A DNA stretch of 64,000 nucleotides, taken from the NCBI RefSeq assembly GCF_025950095.1, contig NZ_JAPDDR010000002.1, positions 372,001-436,000 of the forward strand, in the 5' to 3' direction. The position numbers and the translations under genes were made by a program. The DNA is from Luteolibacter rhizosphaerae (GTDB lineage Bacteria > Verrucomicrobiota > Verrucomicrobiia > Verrucomicrobiales > Akkermansiaceae). Shown here piece by piece: positions 25,927 to 35,959 of this stretch. The notes beneath the pieces are model-generated. The model ran no database searches. It was not told the DNA's origin and saw only the letters and a program-made list of their open reading frames with translations. The first letter of the stretch is position 1, and each line of letters begins with the position of its first letter.

Positions 25927-28900
25927 ATGTCGCGATTTCTGCTCATTCCTGCGCTTGCTGTCGCTTCTGCCGCCAAGGCCGAGGTCTCGTATGCGTATGA
26001 GATCCGGCCGATTCTCTCGGACAAGTGCTTCGCCTGCCACGGGCCGGATGGCGGGAAGCGCGAGGCGGACCTGCGACTGGACACGGCGGAGGGTGCCACT
26101 GCGAGCGCGATTGTGCCGGGAGATCCGGGTAAGTCGGAGGCATGGCAGCGCATCCTTTCGCAGGATCCGGAGGAGCTCATGCCTCCGCCTTCATCGCACC
26201 TCAGCCTCACCAACGCGGAGAAAGCTCTGATCAAGCGCTGGATCGAGGAGGGCGCGAAGTATCAGCCGCATTGGTCCTTCCAGCCGCTGCCGGAGAGCGT
26301 GGCGGTGCCGCAGCCGCAGGATGCCGCTTGGGGGACCCAGACACTCGATCGCTTCGTGCTCGCGCGTTTGGAGCAGGAGCAGCTCAAACCTTCTCCTGCG
26401 GCGGATCCCTTGCGTTGGCTGCGGCGGGCCAGCCTGGATCTCACCGGGCTGCCGCCGACGACGGAGGAGATCACGAACTTCCAAGGTGCTGCGGCGACGG
26501 ACTTCCCGGCGGCGAAGGCCGCGGCGGTGGAGCGCCTGCTCGCCAGCCCGCGCTTCGGCGAACACTTCGCGGTGCCGTGGCTGGATGCAGCACGTTATGC
26601 CGACTCCTACGGCTACCAGTCGGATCAGCTCACCGCCTTCTGGCCGTGGCGGGATTGGGTGCTTCGATCCTTGAATGAGAATCTGCCGATCGACCGCTTC
26701 ATCTCCTGGCAGGTCGCCGGTGATCTCCTGCCGGATGCCACGCGCGAGCAGAAGCTGGCTACGACCTTCAATCGCCTGCACCGTCTGACGAATGAAGGCG
26801 GCTCGGTGGCGCAGGAGTTCCTCGTCGAGAACATGGCGGACCGCGTCCACACCTTCGGCTCGGTCTTCCTCGCGCTGACCATGGAGTGTACCCGCTGCCA
26901 TGATCACAAGTACGACCCGATCGGCATGCGGGACTACTACTCGCTGGGAGCTTTCTTCAATTCGATCCCGGAGCGCGGCTTCTACACCTCGCAGGGCATC
27001 CAGCCCTCGCCCGGACTCCTGCTGCCGAATGCGGAGCAAGAGTCGGCGATGGCGGCGGCGAAGGAGAGGATATCGGCTGCCTCCGCGGCGGTGGAGGCTC
27101 GCCGTGCGGCTTCGGATCCGGAACTAGACGCTTGGCTGGCGGGCGCACCTGTTGCGCCGCTGGGAGTGGATCTGGTATCGCATCAGACCTTCGATGACGG
27201 AGTAGTAAAGCTGGATGGGGACAGCGGCGTGCCCTTGCCCGGAGTGCTAGCCCATGATCGCTGCGACCCTTTCAGTGTGGATCTGGTAATCCGCGATACG
27301 GTGGCGAATCCCGAGCCGGTGATCCTGCTTCATCGCAGCTTTGGCACGGATGTGGGTTACAATGGCCTGGAGTTGTTCCTCGCCGGCGGGCGCTTGGAAG
27401 CTCGTGTGGTGCGGGATTGGCCGGGAAATGCTTTGGGAGTGAGGAGCGAACCGGTGGTTACGAAAGATCAATGGGTGCGGATCACATGGACCTACGATGG
27501 GTCTAGTAATACGAACGGGATAAAGCTGTATGTCGATGGCAAGCCTGTGCCGGTCGAGATCACGGCGGATGAGATCTACAAGTCAATCGCTACGCCGAGT
27601 CATGGTGATGGCACGGCGACCATCGGTCAGCGCTTCCGGGATCGTGGCTTCGCCGGTGGTGAGGTGGATGAGATCCGGGTCTTCAAGCGTGAGCTCGGAT
27701 CCTTGGAAGTGGCGGCTTTGCAAGATCCGGCAGCTTGGCAGGCAGCCTTGGCCGATCCCGTGGCTCATCGTGCGGAGTTGCGGGAGGCGTGGCTAAGGTC
27801 GTCGGATACGGCATTCCGCGAGGCATTGGAGAAGCTTCGGCTTGAGCGTTCGGCCCTGATTGCGGCGGAGGAGAAAGTCTTCGAGATACCCGTGATGAAG
27901 GAAACACCGCATCCTGTTCCGGCGCATGTCCTGGCACGAGGTGCCTACGATGCACCTCGTAGCAAAGAGAACGAAATCGGGCGAGATGTCTTCTCTCAGA
28001 TCCTGATTCCCTTTCCGGAGGATGCGCCGCGAGACCGTCTTGGTTTGGCCAAGTGGCTGGTCGATCCGCGGCATCCGCTGACATCGCGGGTCTTCGTGAA
28101 CCGGGTGTGGGCGAATTTCTTCGGCAGCGGGATCGTGGAGACCACGGACAACTTCGGGCTTCAGGGCTCGCTGCCGAGTCATCCGGAGCTGCTCGACTGG
28201 TTGGCCCGGGACTTCATTTCCGGAGGCTGGGATCTCAAGAAGCTGTGCCGCAGCATCGTGCTGAGCTCGACCTACGGTCAGGATAGTAGAATGCGCTCGG
28301 ATCTCGCCCGGCGTGATCCTGCAAACCGCCTGTTGGCGCGCGCGACTTCGCGGCGATTGTCTTCCGAGCAGATCCGCGACCTTGCGCTGGCGTCCTCGGA
28401 CTTGCTCCAGCAGCAGGATGGCGGACCGCCGGTTTCACCTTATCAGCCCGGTGGCGATTTGTGGCGGGAGTCGAACTCGATGTCGCCCGCCTATCATCAA
28501 TCGAAGGGGGCGGACCTCTACCGCCGCTCGCTTTACTCGGTATGGAAGCGCACCGCGCCGCTGCCGAACATGCTCGCCTTCGATAGTCCCACGCGCGAGG
28601 TCTGCACCATCCGCAGGCCACAGACAAACACGCCCTTGCAGGCCTTGGTGCTTTTGAACGACGAGCAGTTTGTCGAAGCGGCGCGCGCTTTGGCAATGAA
28701 GGTCTCCTCGCTCCCTCCAGAACGCAGGTTTGCCGAGGCCTTCATCGCCGCAACATCCCGTCCTCCCACGGATAAGGAAGCCGCGCTCCTAGATGCGCTT
28801 CACCGCGAACAACTCGAGCTCTTCAAGGCCACACCTGAGGAGGCGAAGAAGATCCTCGCCATCGGCGAAGGCCCCGCGCCACCCGATCTCGATCCCGTCG

Positions 28901-28968
28901 AAGCCGCGGCTCTCACCGTCGTCTGCCAAGCCATTCTCAACCTCGATGCATCCGTTTGGAGCCGATGA
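25927..28968 (+). CDS. Planctomycete-type cytochrome c / DUF1549 / LamG / DUF1553 protein (PSD1 type)
   Basis: The 1013-residue secreted protein has a short signal peptide and an N-terminal PSCyt1 haem site C34-F-A-C37-H38 ([22 protein letters not shown] type). DUF1549 (PSCyt2) follows at about residues 130-340 and contains a second CxxCH at C321-C324-H325. A concanavalin/LamG-like insertion (about 415-600, [13 protein letters not shown]) precedes C-terminal DUF1553 (about 680-960, [18 protein letters not shown]). Such proteins are abundant in Planctomycetes and Verrucomicrobiota and are thought to act in extracellular polysaccharide breakdown; the reaction is unproven. It overlaps the DUF1501 gene by four bases (ATGA), the usual pairing. 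Confidence 0.93.
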   Translation: MSRFLLIPALAVASAAKAEVSYAYEIRPILSDKCFACHGPDGGKREADLRLDTAEGATASAIVPGDPGKSEAWQRILSQDPEELMPPPSSHLSLTNAEKALIKRWIEEGAKYQPHWSFQPLPESVAVPQPQDAAWGTQTLDRFVLARLEQEQLKPSPAADPLRWLRRASLDLTGLPPTTEEITNFQGAAATDFPAAKAAAVERLLASPRFGEHFAVPWLDAARYADSYGYQSDQLTAFWPWRDWVLRSLNENLPIDRFISWQVAGDLLPDATREQKLATTFNRLHRLTNEGGSVAQEFLVENMADRVHTFGSVFLALTMECTRCHDHKYDPIGMRDYYSLGAFFNSIPERGFYTSQGIQPSPGLLLPNAEQESAMAAAKERISAASAAVEARRAASDPELDAWLAGAPVAPLGVDLVSHQTFDDGVVKLDGDSGVPLPGVLAHDRCDPFSVDLVIRDTVANPEPVILLHRSFGTDVGYNGLELFLAGGRLEARVVRDWPGNALGVRSEPVVTKDQWVRITWTYDGSSNTNGIKLYVDGKPVPVEITADEIYKSIATPSHGDGTATIGQRFRDRGFAGGEVDEIRVFKRELGSLEVAALQDPAAWQAALADPVAHRAELREAWLRSSDTAFREALEKLRLERSALIAAEEKVFEIPVMKETPHPVPAHVLARGAYDAPRSKENEIGRDVFSQILIPFPEDAPRDRLGLAKWLVDPRHPLTSRVFVNRVWANFFGSGIVETTDNFGLQGSLPSHPELLDWLARDFISGGWDLKKLCRSIVLSSTYGQDSRMRSDLARRDPANRLLARATSRRLSSEQIRDLALASSDLLQQQDGGPPVSPYQPGGDLWRESNSMSPAYHQSKGADLYRRSLYSVWKRTAPLPNMLAFDSPTREVCTIRRPQTNTPLQALVLLNDEQFVEAARALAMKVSSLPPERRFAEAFIAATSRPPTDKEAALLDALHREQLELFKATPEEAKKILAIGEGPAPPDLDPVEAAALTVVCQAILNLDASVWSR

Positions 28969-30425
28969 ACACGACCCTTGATTCCTTCGCCGGTCTGACG
29001 CGTCGCCACTTCTTCAAGGCCGGGGCCTCGGGAATCGGTGGCGCTGCACTCGCTTCGATGTTCGGAGAGAGTCTCTCTGCGGCGGCCCCGTCCTTCGCTC
29101 CGAAGGCGAAGCGCATCATCTACCTGTTTCAGTCGGGTGGTCCGGCTCAACAGGACCTCTTCGATCACAAGCCGCTCCTGATCGAGAAGAACGGCGAGCC
29201 GCTGCCCGATCACGTCCGCGGCGGCCAGCGCCTCACCGGCATGTCCGCGCAGCAGGCCTCGATCCCGCTGGCGGGCAGCCACTTCAAGTTCGCACAGCAC
29301 GGGCAGTCGGGCGCATGGGTGTCGGAGCTGCTGCCGCACACCGCCGCGATCGCGGACAAGCTCTGCTTCGTGAAGTCGATGTTCACGGACGCGATCAACC
29401 ATGACCCGGCGATCACCTTTTTCCAGACGGGTTCGCAGATCGCGGGGCGGCCCTCGATCGGGTCCTGGCTGTCCTACGGCCTCGGCTCGGACAACGCGAA
29501 CCTGCCAGCCTTCATCGTGCTGGTCTCGGCAGGGCAGGGGGATCAGCCGCTCTATGCCCGCTTGTGGGGAAATGGCTTCCTCGATTCGAAGTATCAGGGC
29601 GTCCAATTCCGCTCGGGGAAGGATCCCGTGCTCTATCTCTCGAATCCCGATGGCATCTGCCGCTCCGGCCGTCGGGCGATGCTCGACAAGCTTTCCGATC
29701 TCAACCGTCTGCAATTCGAGAGCGAGCTCGATCCGGAGATCGAGTCACGCATCGCCCAGTACGAGATGGCCTATCGCATGCAGGCCAGTGTGCCGGAGAT
29801 CACCGATCTTTCCGGCGAGCCGGAGTCGGTCTATCAGCTCTATGGCGAGGATAGCCGGAAGCCCGGCACCTTCGCCGCGAACTGCCTGCTGGCCCGGCGT
29901 CTTGCGGAGCGCGGGGTCCGCTTCATCCAGCTCTATCATCAGGGCTGGGACCAGCATGACAATCTGCCCGGTGCGATCCGGGGCCAATGCATGGAAACAG
30001 ATCAGGCCTCCGCCGCGTTGGTGCGGGACCTGGAACAGAGAGGTCTCCTTGAGGACACGCTGGTGATATGGGGCGGAGAGTTCGGTCGCACCTCCTACTC
30101 GCAGGGGAAGCTGACCAAGGATAACTACGGCCGAGACCACCACCCGCGCTGCTTTACGATCTGGATGGCGGGCGGTGGGATCAAGCCGGGCATCTCACAT
30201 GGCCACACCGATGCCTATGGCTACAACATCGCGGATGCGGACGGGAATCCGCTGCACGCGGATAAACACGTCTACACCCCGGGGGCGGTGCACGTGCATG
30301 ACCTGCAGGCCACCATCTTGCACCTCATGGGGGTGGATCATACCGCGCTGACCTATCTCCATCAGGGGCGGCGCTTTCGCCTGACCGACGTGCACGGGCA
30401 CGTGGTGAAGGAGTTGCTGGCCTAG
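28965..30425 (+). CDS. DUF1501 secreted protein with Tat signal
   Basis: This 486-residue protein has a twin-arginine type N-terminus ([23 protein letters not shown]) and the DUF1501 pattern: [43 protein letters not shown] and [21 protein letters not shown]. The fold is related to alkaline phosphatase/sulfatase superfamily proteins. The exact activity is unknown. The start at 28965 overlaps the stop of the upstream PSCyt gene (ATGA), implying translational coupling; a TTG at 28956 is also in frame. The two proteins are probably exported together, one by Sec and one folded by Tat. Confidence 0.93.
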   Translation: MNTTLDSFAGLTRRHFFKAGASGIGGAALASMFGESLSAAAPSFAPKAKRIIYLFQSGGPAQQDLFDHKPLLIEKNGEPLPDHVRGGQRLTGMSAQQASIPLAGSHFKFAQHGQSGAWVSELLPHTAAIADKLCFVKSMFTDAINHDPAITFFQTGSQIAGRPSIGSWLSYGLGSDNANLPAFIVLVSAGQGDQPLYARLWGNGFLDSKYQGVQFRSGKDPVLYLSNPDGICRSGRRAMLDKLSDLNRLQFESELDPEIESRIAQYEMAYRMQASVPEITDLSGEPESVYQLYGEDSRKPGTFAANCLLARRLAERGVRFIQLYHQGWDQHDNLPGAIRGQCMETDQASAALVRDLEQRGLLEDTLVIWGGEFGRTSYSQGKLTKDNYGRDHHPRCFTIWMAGGGIKPGISHGHTDAYGYNIADADGNPLHADKHVYTPGAVHVHDLQATILHLMGVDHTALTYLHQGRRFRLTDVHGHVVKELLA

Positions 30426-30499
30426 GTGCCACCGCTTTCGCAGGAAATTCACCACCTCTTCTCGCTTGCTTCTGACTTGCCGGAAATTGTTCCTCCGCA

Positions 30500-31465
30500 A
30501 TGATGGCAGCCGTGGCTAACGACAAGAACGACCTTCCGGACCGCTTCGGTGCGATGCTGGTGAAGGAACTCCGCCAGAACATGCGGCGGGGAAGTTTCGT
30601 CTATCCCTTCTTGGGGATCCACATCTTCGCCATCATCGCCCTGCTGGTGGAGTTCCAGGACCAGAGCGGTTACTCCTTCGAGAAGTATGCCGGCATGCTC
30701 AATGTCGAGCTGCTGTGGGATTCGGGTCCTTTCTGGATCGTGGTGACGATCATCTGCGCCATCATCATGCCGCTCGGCGGACTGGTGCTGATGGGGCAGG
30801 AGCTGGATGAGGGCAACCACGAGCTCCTGCTGCTCACCAAGCTCAACCGCTGGAAGGTGGTGAGGGGGAAGTTCATCACGCTTTGGGGGCTTTCCGTGCT
30901 CACCTTCATCTCGCTGCTGCCCTATGTAATCGTGCGCTACAATGTGGGTGCCATCGAAGTGCTGCGCGAGCTGGCCTGCTCGCTGAGCGTGGTCGCCCTC
31001 TCGGCCATGATGTGTGCGGGCGCCATCGGGGCTTCGTCGTTCAAGGGCTTGCTCGCGCGCATCGCGGTGATCGCGCTTTTCATCGGCTCCGCGGCGGTCG
31101 GCTGCGGAATTCCCATCGGCTTCGCAGGCGTGGTCACGAAGGAGGCCGGACTCTTCTACCACCTCAATGCCGTGGCCGCGACGATCTGCTACACGGTGAT
31201 GGGCTTGTCGCTGGCCCGCTCCCGCCTGCGTCTGGTGATCCATGCTTATGAGGTGAAGCCCAGCTTCATGGTCGTGGGCCTGCTCATCTTCACGCCCTTC
31301 GTCGTCGGCATGGCCACGGCCATGACCGTGGGTCACGCGGGTTTCGTCGGTCTGATCGGGATGACCTTGGTGGCGATCTATGCCGATGCCACACCGAAGG
31401 CTCCGGCCTGGGTGAAGCCACCGTCCCCGAATGTGCCGCCGCCGATGCAGGAGGCCTCGGCCTGA
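30500..31465 (+). CDS. ABC-2-like multi-spanning membrane protein
   Basis: The 321-residue product has a cytoplasmic N-terminus with FGAMLVKELRQNMRRGSFVY, the usual entry of ABC-2 permeases, then about eight hydrophobic segments. The cytoplasmic segment GQELDEGNHELLLLTKLNRWKVVRGKF resembles the coupling loop of ABC-2 exporters. No ATP-binding subunit is adjacent. The C-terminus is Pro-rich. An in-frame second Met lies at the third base pair triplet, and the exact start is uncertain by one codon. Substrate is unknown. The gene lies between the DUF1501 and GH39 genes. Confidence 0.7.
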   Translation: MMAAVANDKNDLPDRFGAMLVKELRQNMRRGSFVYPFLGIHIFAIIALLVEFQDQSGYSFEKYAGMLNVELLWDSGPFWIVVTIICAIIMPLGGLVLMGQELDEGNHELLLLTKLNRWKVVRGKFITLWGLSVLTFISLLPYVIVRYNVGAIEVLRELACSLSVVALSAMMCAGAIGASSFKGLLARIAVIALFIGSAAVGCGIPIGFAGVVTKEAGLFYHLNAVAATICYTVMGLSLARSRLRLVIHAYEVKPSFMVVGLLIFTPFVVGMATAMTVGHAGFVGLIGMTLVAIYADATPKAPAWVKPPSPNVPPPMQEASA

Positions 31466-31538
31466 GGTCCGGATTAGGACGTTTGCGACGTGATTCCCTA
31501 CAAGCGCGGATGGGGTCTACTGCTTCAATGTGGGGCGA

Positions 31539-33197
31539 ATGACCTCCATCAAAACCCTCGCGCTGCTCCTCCTGTCCGGGTCCGCCATGGCGGAATCCTT
31601 TCCCGTCACCATCCGCGTGGACGTGGAGCGGCCCGGTGCGGAGCTCAAACCGATCTGGCGTTTCTTCGGCGCGGATGAGCCGAACTACGCCTACATGAAG
31701 CATGGCGACGAGTTGTTGGGGCATCTCGGTTCGATGAAACCGAAGGAGGTCTTCTTCCGTGCCCACAGCCTGTTGGTCACCGGCGATGGTACTCCGGCAT
31801 TGAAGTGGGGCTCGACCAATGCCTACACCGAGGATGCGCAGGGAAACCCGGTGTATGACTGGACCATCGTTGACCGCATCTTCGATACCTACCTGAAGAA
31901 CGGCGTGCGTCCCTACGTGCAGATCGGCTTCATGCCGCAGGCGCTTTCTGCCAAGCCCGAGCCCTACCGTCATCACTGGACCCCGCTCGCGAAGTATGAC
32001 GACATCTACACCGGTTGGACCTACCCGCCGAAGGATTGGGCGAAGTGGGAAGATCTCGTCTATCAGTGGGCGAAGCACTCCGCGGAGAAGTATGGCAAGG
32101 AGGAGGTGCTGAAGTGGTACTGGCAGACCTGGAACGAGCCGAACATCGGCTACTGGCGCGGCACTCGCGACGAGTTCTTCAAGCTGCATGATCACGCGAT
32201 CCGTGCCGTTCGCCGTGCCATCCCGGATGCAAAGGTGGGTGGCCCGGATCTTGCGGGAGGTGCCGGCGGGGATTTCCTGCGGGCCTTCCTCGATCACTGC
32301 ATCAAGGGCAAAAACAAGGCGACCAGCGAGACCGGTACGCCGATCGACTTCATCTCCTTCCACGCGAAGGGCCAGCCGAAGGATATCAACGGTCGGGTGC
32401 AGATGGGCATCTCAAGCCAGCTGCGCGATATTGACGGCGCCTTCGCGGTGATCGCGCGTTATCCGGAGTTGAGGGACACGCCGATCGTCATCGGCGAGTC
32501 CGACCCGGAAGGCTGCGCGGCCTGTCAGGGACCGAACCTCGCCTACCGCAATGGCACCATGTATTCCAGCTACACCGCGGCCAGCTTCCCGCGGAAGCTC
32601 GATCTTGCGGACAAGCACGGAGTGAATCTGGAAGGCGCGCTTACCTGGGCTTTCGAGTTCGAGGATCAACCCTACTTCGCCGGCTTCCGCTCGCTTGCGA
32701 CCAACGGGATCGACAAGCCGGTGCTGAATGTCTTCCGCATGTTCTCGAAGATGAGCGGCTCGCGCCTGCCGGTATCCAGCGACTCGGCGGTATCCCTGCC
32801 GGACATGCTCCGTTCCGGCGTGCGGGGGAAGCCCGATGTGTCGGCACTCGCCGCGGCGGATGGCAAGAAGATCACGGTGCTCGCCTGGCACTATCACGAC
32901 GACGATCTGCGCGGTCCGGATGCCGAGCTGCGGATCGATCTGTTAGGCGCGCCGAAGGGGGTGCCGAAGGTGAAGCGCTATCTGGTGGATGAAACCCACT
33001 CGAACTCCTTCACCGCATGGCAGGCGATGGGATCTCCTCAGACCCCGACGGCCCAGCAGATCGCCGACTTGGAAGAAGCATGCAAGCTGGTGGAGCTGAA
33101 GGAAGAGCCGCGCTTCATCGAGGAGGAGAAGCTCTCTGCCGTGTTGCTTACCCTGCCACGGCAAGGGGTGACGCTGCTGGAACTGGAGTGGGAGTGA
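31539..33197 (+). CDS. Secreted glycoside hydrolase, GH39-like (beta-xylosidase type)
   Basis: The 552-residue protein has a signal peptide (TSIKTLALLLLSGSAMA) and a (beta/alpha)8 domain. WQTWNEPNIGYW carries the likely acid/base Glu200 and TPIVIGESDPEG the likely nucleophile Glu320, the spacing and motifs of GH39 clan A enzymes. A C-terminal beta-sandwich (residues about 415-550) follows. GH39 members remove xylose or iduronate residues; the substrate here is not predictable. The ATG at 31539 gives a proper signal peptide; a GTG at 31530 is the alternative. It follows a PSCyt/DUF1501 pair, consistent with a polysaccharide-use region. Confidence 0.85.
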   Translation: MTSIKTLALLLLSGSAMAESFPVTIRVDVERPGAELKPIWRFFGADEPNYAYMKHGDELLGHLGSMKPKEVFFRAHSLLVTGDGTPALKWGSTNAYTEDAQGNPVYDWTIVDRIFDTYLKNGVRPYVQIGFMPQALSAKPEPYRHHWTPLAKYDDIYTGWTYPPKDWAKWEDLVYQWAKHSAEKYGKEEVLKWYWQTWNEPNIGYWRGTRDEFFKLHDHAIRAVRRAIPDAKVGGPDLAGGAGGDFLRAFLDHCIKGKNKATSETGTPIDFISFHAKGQPKDINGRVQMGISSQLRDIDGAFAVIARYPELRDTPIVIGESDPEGCAACQGPNLAYRNGTMYSSYTAASFPRKLDLADKHGVNLEGALTWAFEFEDQPYFAGFRSLATNGIDKPVLNVFRMFSKMSGSRLPVSSDSAVSLPDMLRSGVRGKPDVSALAAADGKKITVLAWHYHDDDLRGPDAELRIDLLGAPKGVPKVKRYLVDETHSNSFTAWQAMGSPQTPTAQQIADLEEACKLVELKEEPRFIEEEKLSAVLLTLPRQGVTLLELEWE

Positions 33198-33252
33198 TCT
33201 TGCGGAGCACTGCCCGCTTGTCTCCACGGCGTGTTATGTCACGGTGGCCGCG

Positions 33253-34026
33253 ATGACCCTCGGCCGCCTTCTCGCGTTTGTCTGGCTTCTCACGGCTGGA
33301 GTGCTCTGTGCCCAGGACGATGGAGAGCCGCCGAAGGACGAGAAGAAAGCCGGGCGGCAGGTACGTTTTCTCGCGGTGGGTGATCTGCCGCCGTTCCGCC
33401 AAGAGATCCGGGACGGGGTGGCCTATGAGCTTGAGCCGCCCGCAGGGAGCATCCCGCCGCGCGAGCTGATCGTGGGCTCCGGCCAGCCCGGCGGTGCCGA
33501 GGCGCGGATGCTGCTGAACCAGGTGACGGAGGGCTTCAAGATCCCCGCGGGAGCCGGTCCGCTCGTCCTTCGCTACAAGGGCGACAACGGGCAGGCCGAG
33601 CCTTGGCTCCAGGTCCAACGTCCGCCGGATGGCGACATGCTGGTGATCCTCTGGCGTGCGGACGGCAACAAGGGAACTTGGGCCAAGCCGACGGCGCTGG
33701 TTCTTCCCGACGGCGCGGAGAAAGCCCCCGCGGGGCGCATCCGGATCCTGAATATCGCACCGGTCACGGTGGGCTTGGTCATGGGTGCGGAGAAGCTCGT
33801 GCTGCTGCCGGGCAAGCCTTTGGACCGCGCCATCGCGCAGGGTAAGGATGTTCCCTTCCAGCTCGGAGCCGTGGATGCGAAAGGCGAGTTCCGCCGCTTC
33901 TACTCGGGTAGCGCGCTGCAAAATCCCGGCGAACGCACGCTGGTGGTGGTCTATCGCGCCGATGGCGTGGACCCGAGAAACGATCTGAAGGCGAACGTGA
34001 TGCGCGAACCGGTGAACGCGCTTTGA
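33253..34026 (+). CDS. Secreted protein of unknown function
   Basis: I do not recognise the family. The 257-residue product has a signal peptide (LLAFVWLLTAGVLC, cut near AQDD), then an acidic/Lys linker and a beta-rich domain. One repeated feature is the PPRELIV...LPDGAEKAPAGRIRILN pattern, reminiscent of DUF-type proteins that measure surface film or sit near secreted hydrolases, but I cannot assign it. The ATG at 33253 follows a GTG at 33244 in frame; the ATG gives the better signal. It lies 49 bases upstream of the EVE gene on the same strand. Confidence 0.75.
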   Translation: MTLGRLLAFVWLLTAGVLCAQDDGEPPKDEKKAGRQVRFLAVGDLPPFRQEIRDGVAYELEPPAGSIPPRELIVGSGQPGGAEARMLLNQVTEGFKIPAGAGPLVLRYKGDNGQAEPWLQVQRPPDGDMLVILWRADGNKGTWAKPTALVLPDGAEKAPAGRIRILNIAPVTVGLVMGAEKLVLLPGKPLDRAIAQGKDVPFQLGAVDAKGEFRRFYSGSALQNPGERTLVVVYRADGVDPRNDLKANVMREPVNAL

Positions 34027-34075
34027 GCCGCGGGCGCGCCTTGCCAGCCAGCGCCCATCCGCTAGTCTGCGGCCC

Positions 34076-34540
34076 ATGCGCTACTGGCTGATCAAATCCG
34101 AGCCCGACGTCTTCTCCATCGATCACCTGAAGAAGGCCAAGCGCGAGCCATGGAGCGGCGTGCGGAATTACCAGGCGCGCAACTACATGCGGGATGACAT
34201 GAAGCCCGGCGATCTCGCGCTCTTCTATCATTCGAGCACGAATCCGCCCGGCGTGGCCGGTATCGCGAAGGTGGCCGGTGAGCCCTATCCGGACCCGACC
34301 CAGTTCGATCCGAAGTCCGAGTACCACGATCCGAAATCGACCAAGGAGAACCCGCGCTGGATGCTCGTCGATTTCGACTTCGTCGCGAAATTCGAGGCCG
34401 AGATACCGCTCCAAACGCTCAAGGAAGACCCTTCGCTCGAAGGCATGGTAGTGCTGCAGAAGGGCACCCGCCTCTCGATCACTCCGGTCGAAGCCGCCCA
34501 CTTCAAGCGCGTCTGCAAGCTCGTCGGCTGGAAGCCTTGA
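34076..34540 (+). CDS. EVE domain protein
   Basis: The 154-residue protein is a stand-alone EVE domain, a PUA-like fold that binds modified bases in nucleic acids. MRYWLIKSEPDVFSIDHL at the start and GVRNYQARNYMRDDMKPGDLALFYHS are diagnostic, as is RWMLVDFDFV. It resembles bacterial thymocyte nuclear protein 1 homologues. Substrate and role are unknown. It is followed after three bases by the next gene, so the two are probably translationally coupled. Confidence 0.93.
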   Translation: MRYWLIKSEPDVFSIDHLKKAKREPWSGVRNYQARNYMRDDMKPGDLALFYHSSTNPPGVAGIAKVAGEPYPDPTQFDPKSEYHDPKSTKENPRWMLVDFDFVAKFEAEIPLQTLKEDPSLEGMVVLQKGTRLSITPVEAAHFKRVCKLVGWKP

Positions 34541-34543
34541 GCC

Positions 34544-35953
34544 ATGCCGGACGACGCGTTGAACCCCTATGCCCCGCCGCTTGAAAGCGAGGTGGCTGCC
34601 GATCCGCCTGCCGAGGGCTGGATGGTGCAGGGCGGCTACCTCTTGGTGAGGCCCGGCACTGCCTTGCCCCCCATCGCGCTCAATGGCGATGGCCGGGACG
34701 AGCATCTCACACCCGGCTTGCGCCGCTTCCAAGTCATCAAAGGCGGAGGCAAGGGCCTGCTGGTTGCGTGCCTGCCCTCGATCCTCGGGATGGCCTGGTT
34801 CGTTTTCTGCAAGCTGAACGGCTTCGATCACTATGCGTGGATCGGGTTGCTGGCCATCATCCTCATCGCCCGTCTCAGCGCCGGAAGGGCAGGGGGCGCG
34901 ACCAGCGTGACCATCTCCGGCTTCTTCTCGGTGGAAGAACTCCGGCGCACGAAGCGCAAAGGTCGCTGGACCGGGCCGATGATGCTCGCCGGCCTTGCCT
35001 TTTTGTTCGCCGCGGTCGGGCTGCTGATCTCGGGTGCCGAAATCGAAGTCCCGGCGCTTGGGAAAATAGGCGGGAGAGACCGTGTTTTCTCAGGCTTTCT
35101 CCTCTTCGTGTTGATAGGCCTCGGCTTGGTGGTTGGTGCCGCCCGTTGGAGCCAATCGCTGCAGGGCCTGCGCTCACAAGCGTTCCGGGATGGCTGGCTC
35201 TATCTAACCGGTGTCCCGCCCCATGCGCTTCACAAGCTCTCGGCCAAGTCGATCGAGCCGCTGCCCCCGCTCCGCATGCGGAAGGTCTCGAAATTCTATC
35301 AGCACCGCCTGCCGCTCTCCATCCTGTTAAGGGGACAGGCCACCCACCCGTGGCTCGCGCTGTGGCTCACGATCTTCAAGCTCACTTCATCCCCCCGCTT
35401 GGTCCGGCTGCAGTTCGATTGGAGCGAGCGGATTCCGCTACCGCTCGCAGAGGCCGACCGCGATTTGACAGAGCGCTGGAAGAAAGAGTCCGCCAACACC
35501 CCGATGGAGAATTGGCAGCTCGTCATGGCCGAACGCCGGGACTCCCCCACGAACGATCTCCGCATGGAGTTCGTGACCTACGCTTCTCCCGATTGGACCC
35601 AATTCGTCAGCCTCGTAGCCACGCGCATTTCCGCAGGCCACATCTACACGGAGATCTATCAGGGCATCCTCCAATCATGGAATACGGATGGCCGCTATCA
35701 CTTCACCTCCAATCCCCCAATGGCCTTCTTGCTTCCCGACTACTTCGATTCACTGGAAGTAAAGGGAACGCTTGAGACCATCTATCAAGCCCATCTCGTC
35801 CGCACCGAGGGGCAATCGCTGATTCCCATTTCCGGGGAAGAATACCTTACCGACCTCTATGAGGCCCAAGCCAAAGACATCGCGGCCCTCTATGAGAGCC
35901 GCGGCCTACAGTCTCCCTCCGAAGAGATGGAACTGCGGGACTTGCCTGTATAA
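34544..35953 (+). CDS. Membrane protein of unknown function with NPYAPP motif
   Basis: I do not recognise a functional family. The 469-residue protein begins with the NPYAPP sequence seen near the start of many planctomycetal and verrucomicrobial membrane proteins. Four to five hydrophobic segments lie at residues about 65-220 and the C-terminal half (about 230-469) is soluble. The product likely sits in the inner membrane with a cytoplasmic or periplasmic domain. The ATG is three bases after the EVE stop. It is convergent with the BON gene, with six bases between stops. Confidence 0.75.
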   Translation: MPDDALNPYAPPLESEVAADPPAEGWMVQGGYLLVRPGTALPPIALNGDGRDEHLTPGLRRFQVIKGGGKGLLVACLPSILGMAWFVFCKLNGFDHYAWIGLLAIILIARLSAGRAGGATSVTISGFFSVEELRRTKRKGRWTGPMMLAGLAFLFAAVGLLISGAEIEVPALGKIGGRDRVFSGFLLFVLIGLGLVVGAARWSQSLQGLRSQAFRDGWLYLTGVPPHALHKLSAKSIEPLPPLRMRKVSKFYQHRLPLSILLRGQATHPWLALWLTIFKLTSSPRLVRLQFDWSERIPLPLAEADRDLTERWKKESANTPMENWQLVMAERRDSPTNDLRMEFVTYASPDWTQFVSLVATRISAGHIYTEIYQGILQSWNTDGRYHFTSNPPMAFLLPDYFDSLEVKGTLETIYQAHLVRTEGQSLIPISGEEYLTDLYEAQAKDIAALYESRGLQSPSEEMELRDLPV

Positions 35954-35959
35954 GCGGTG

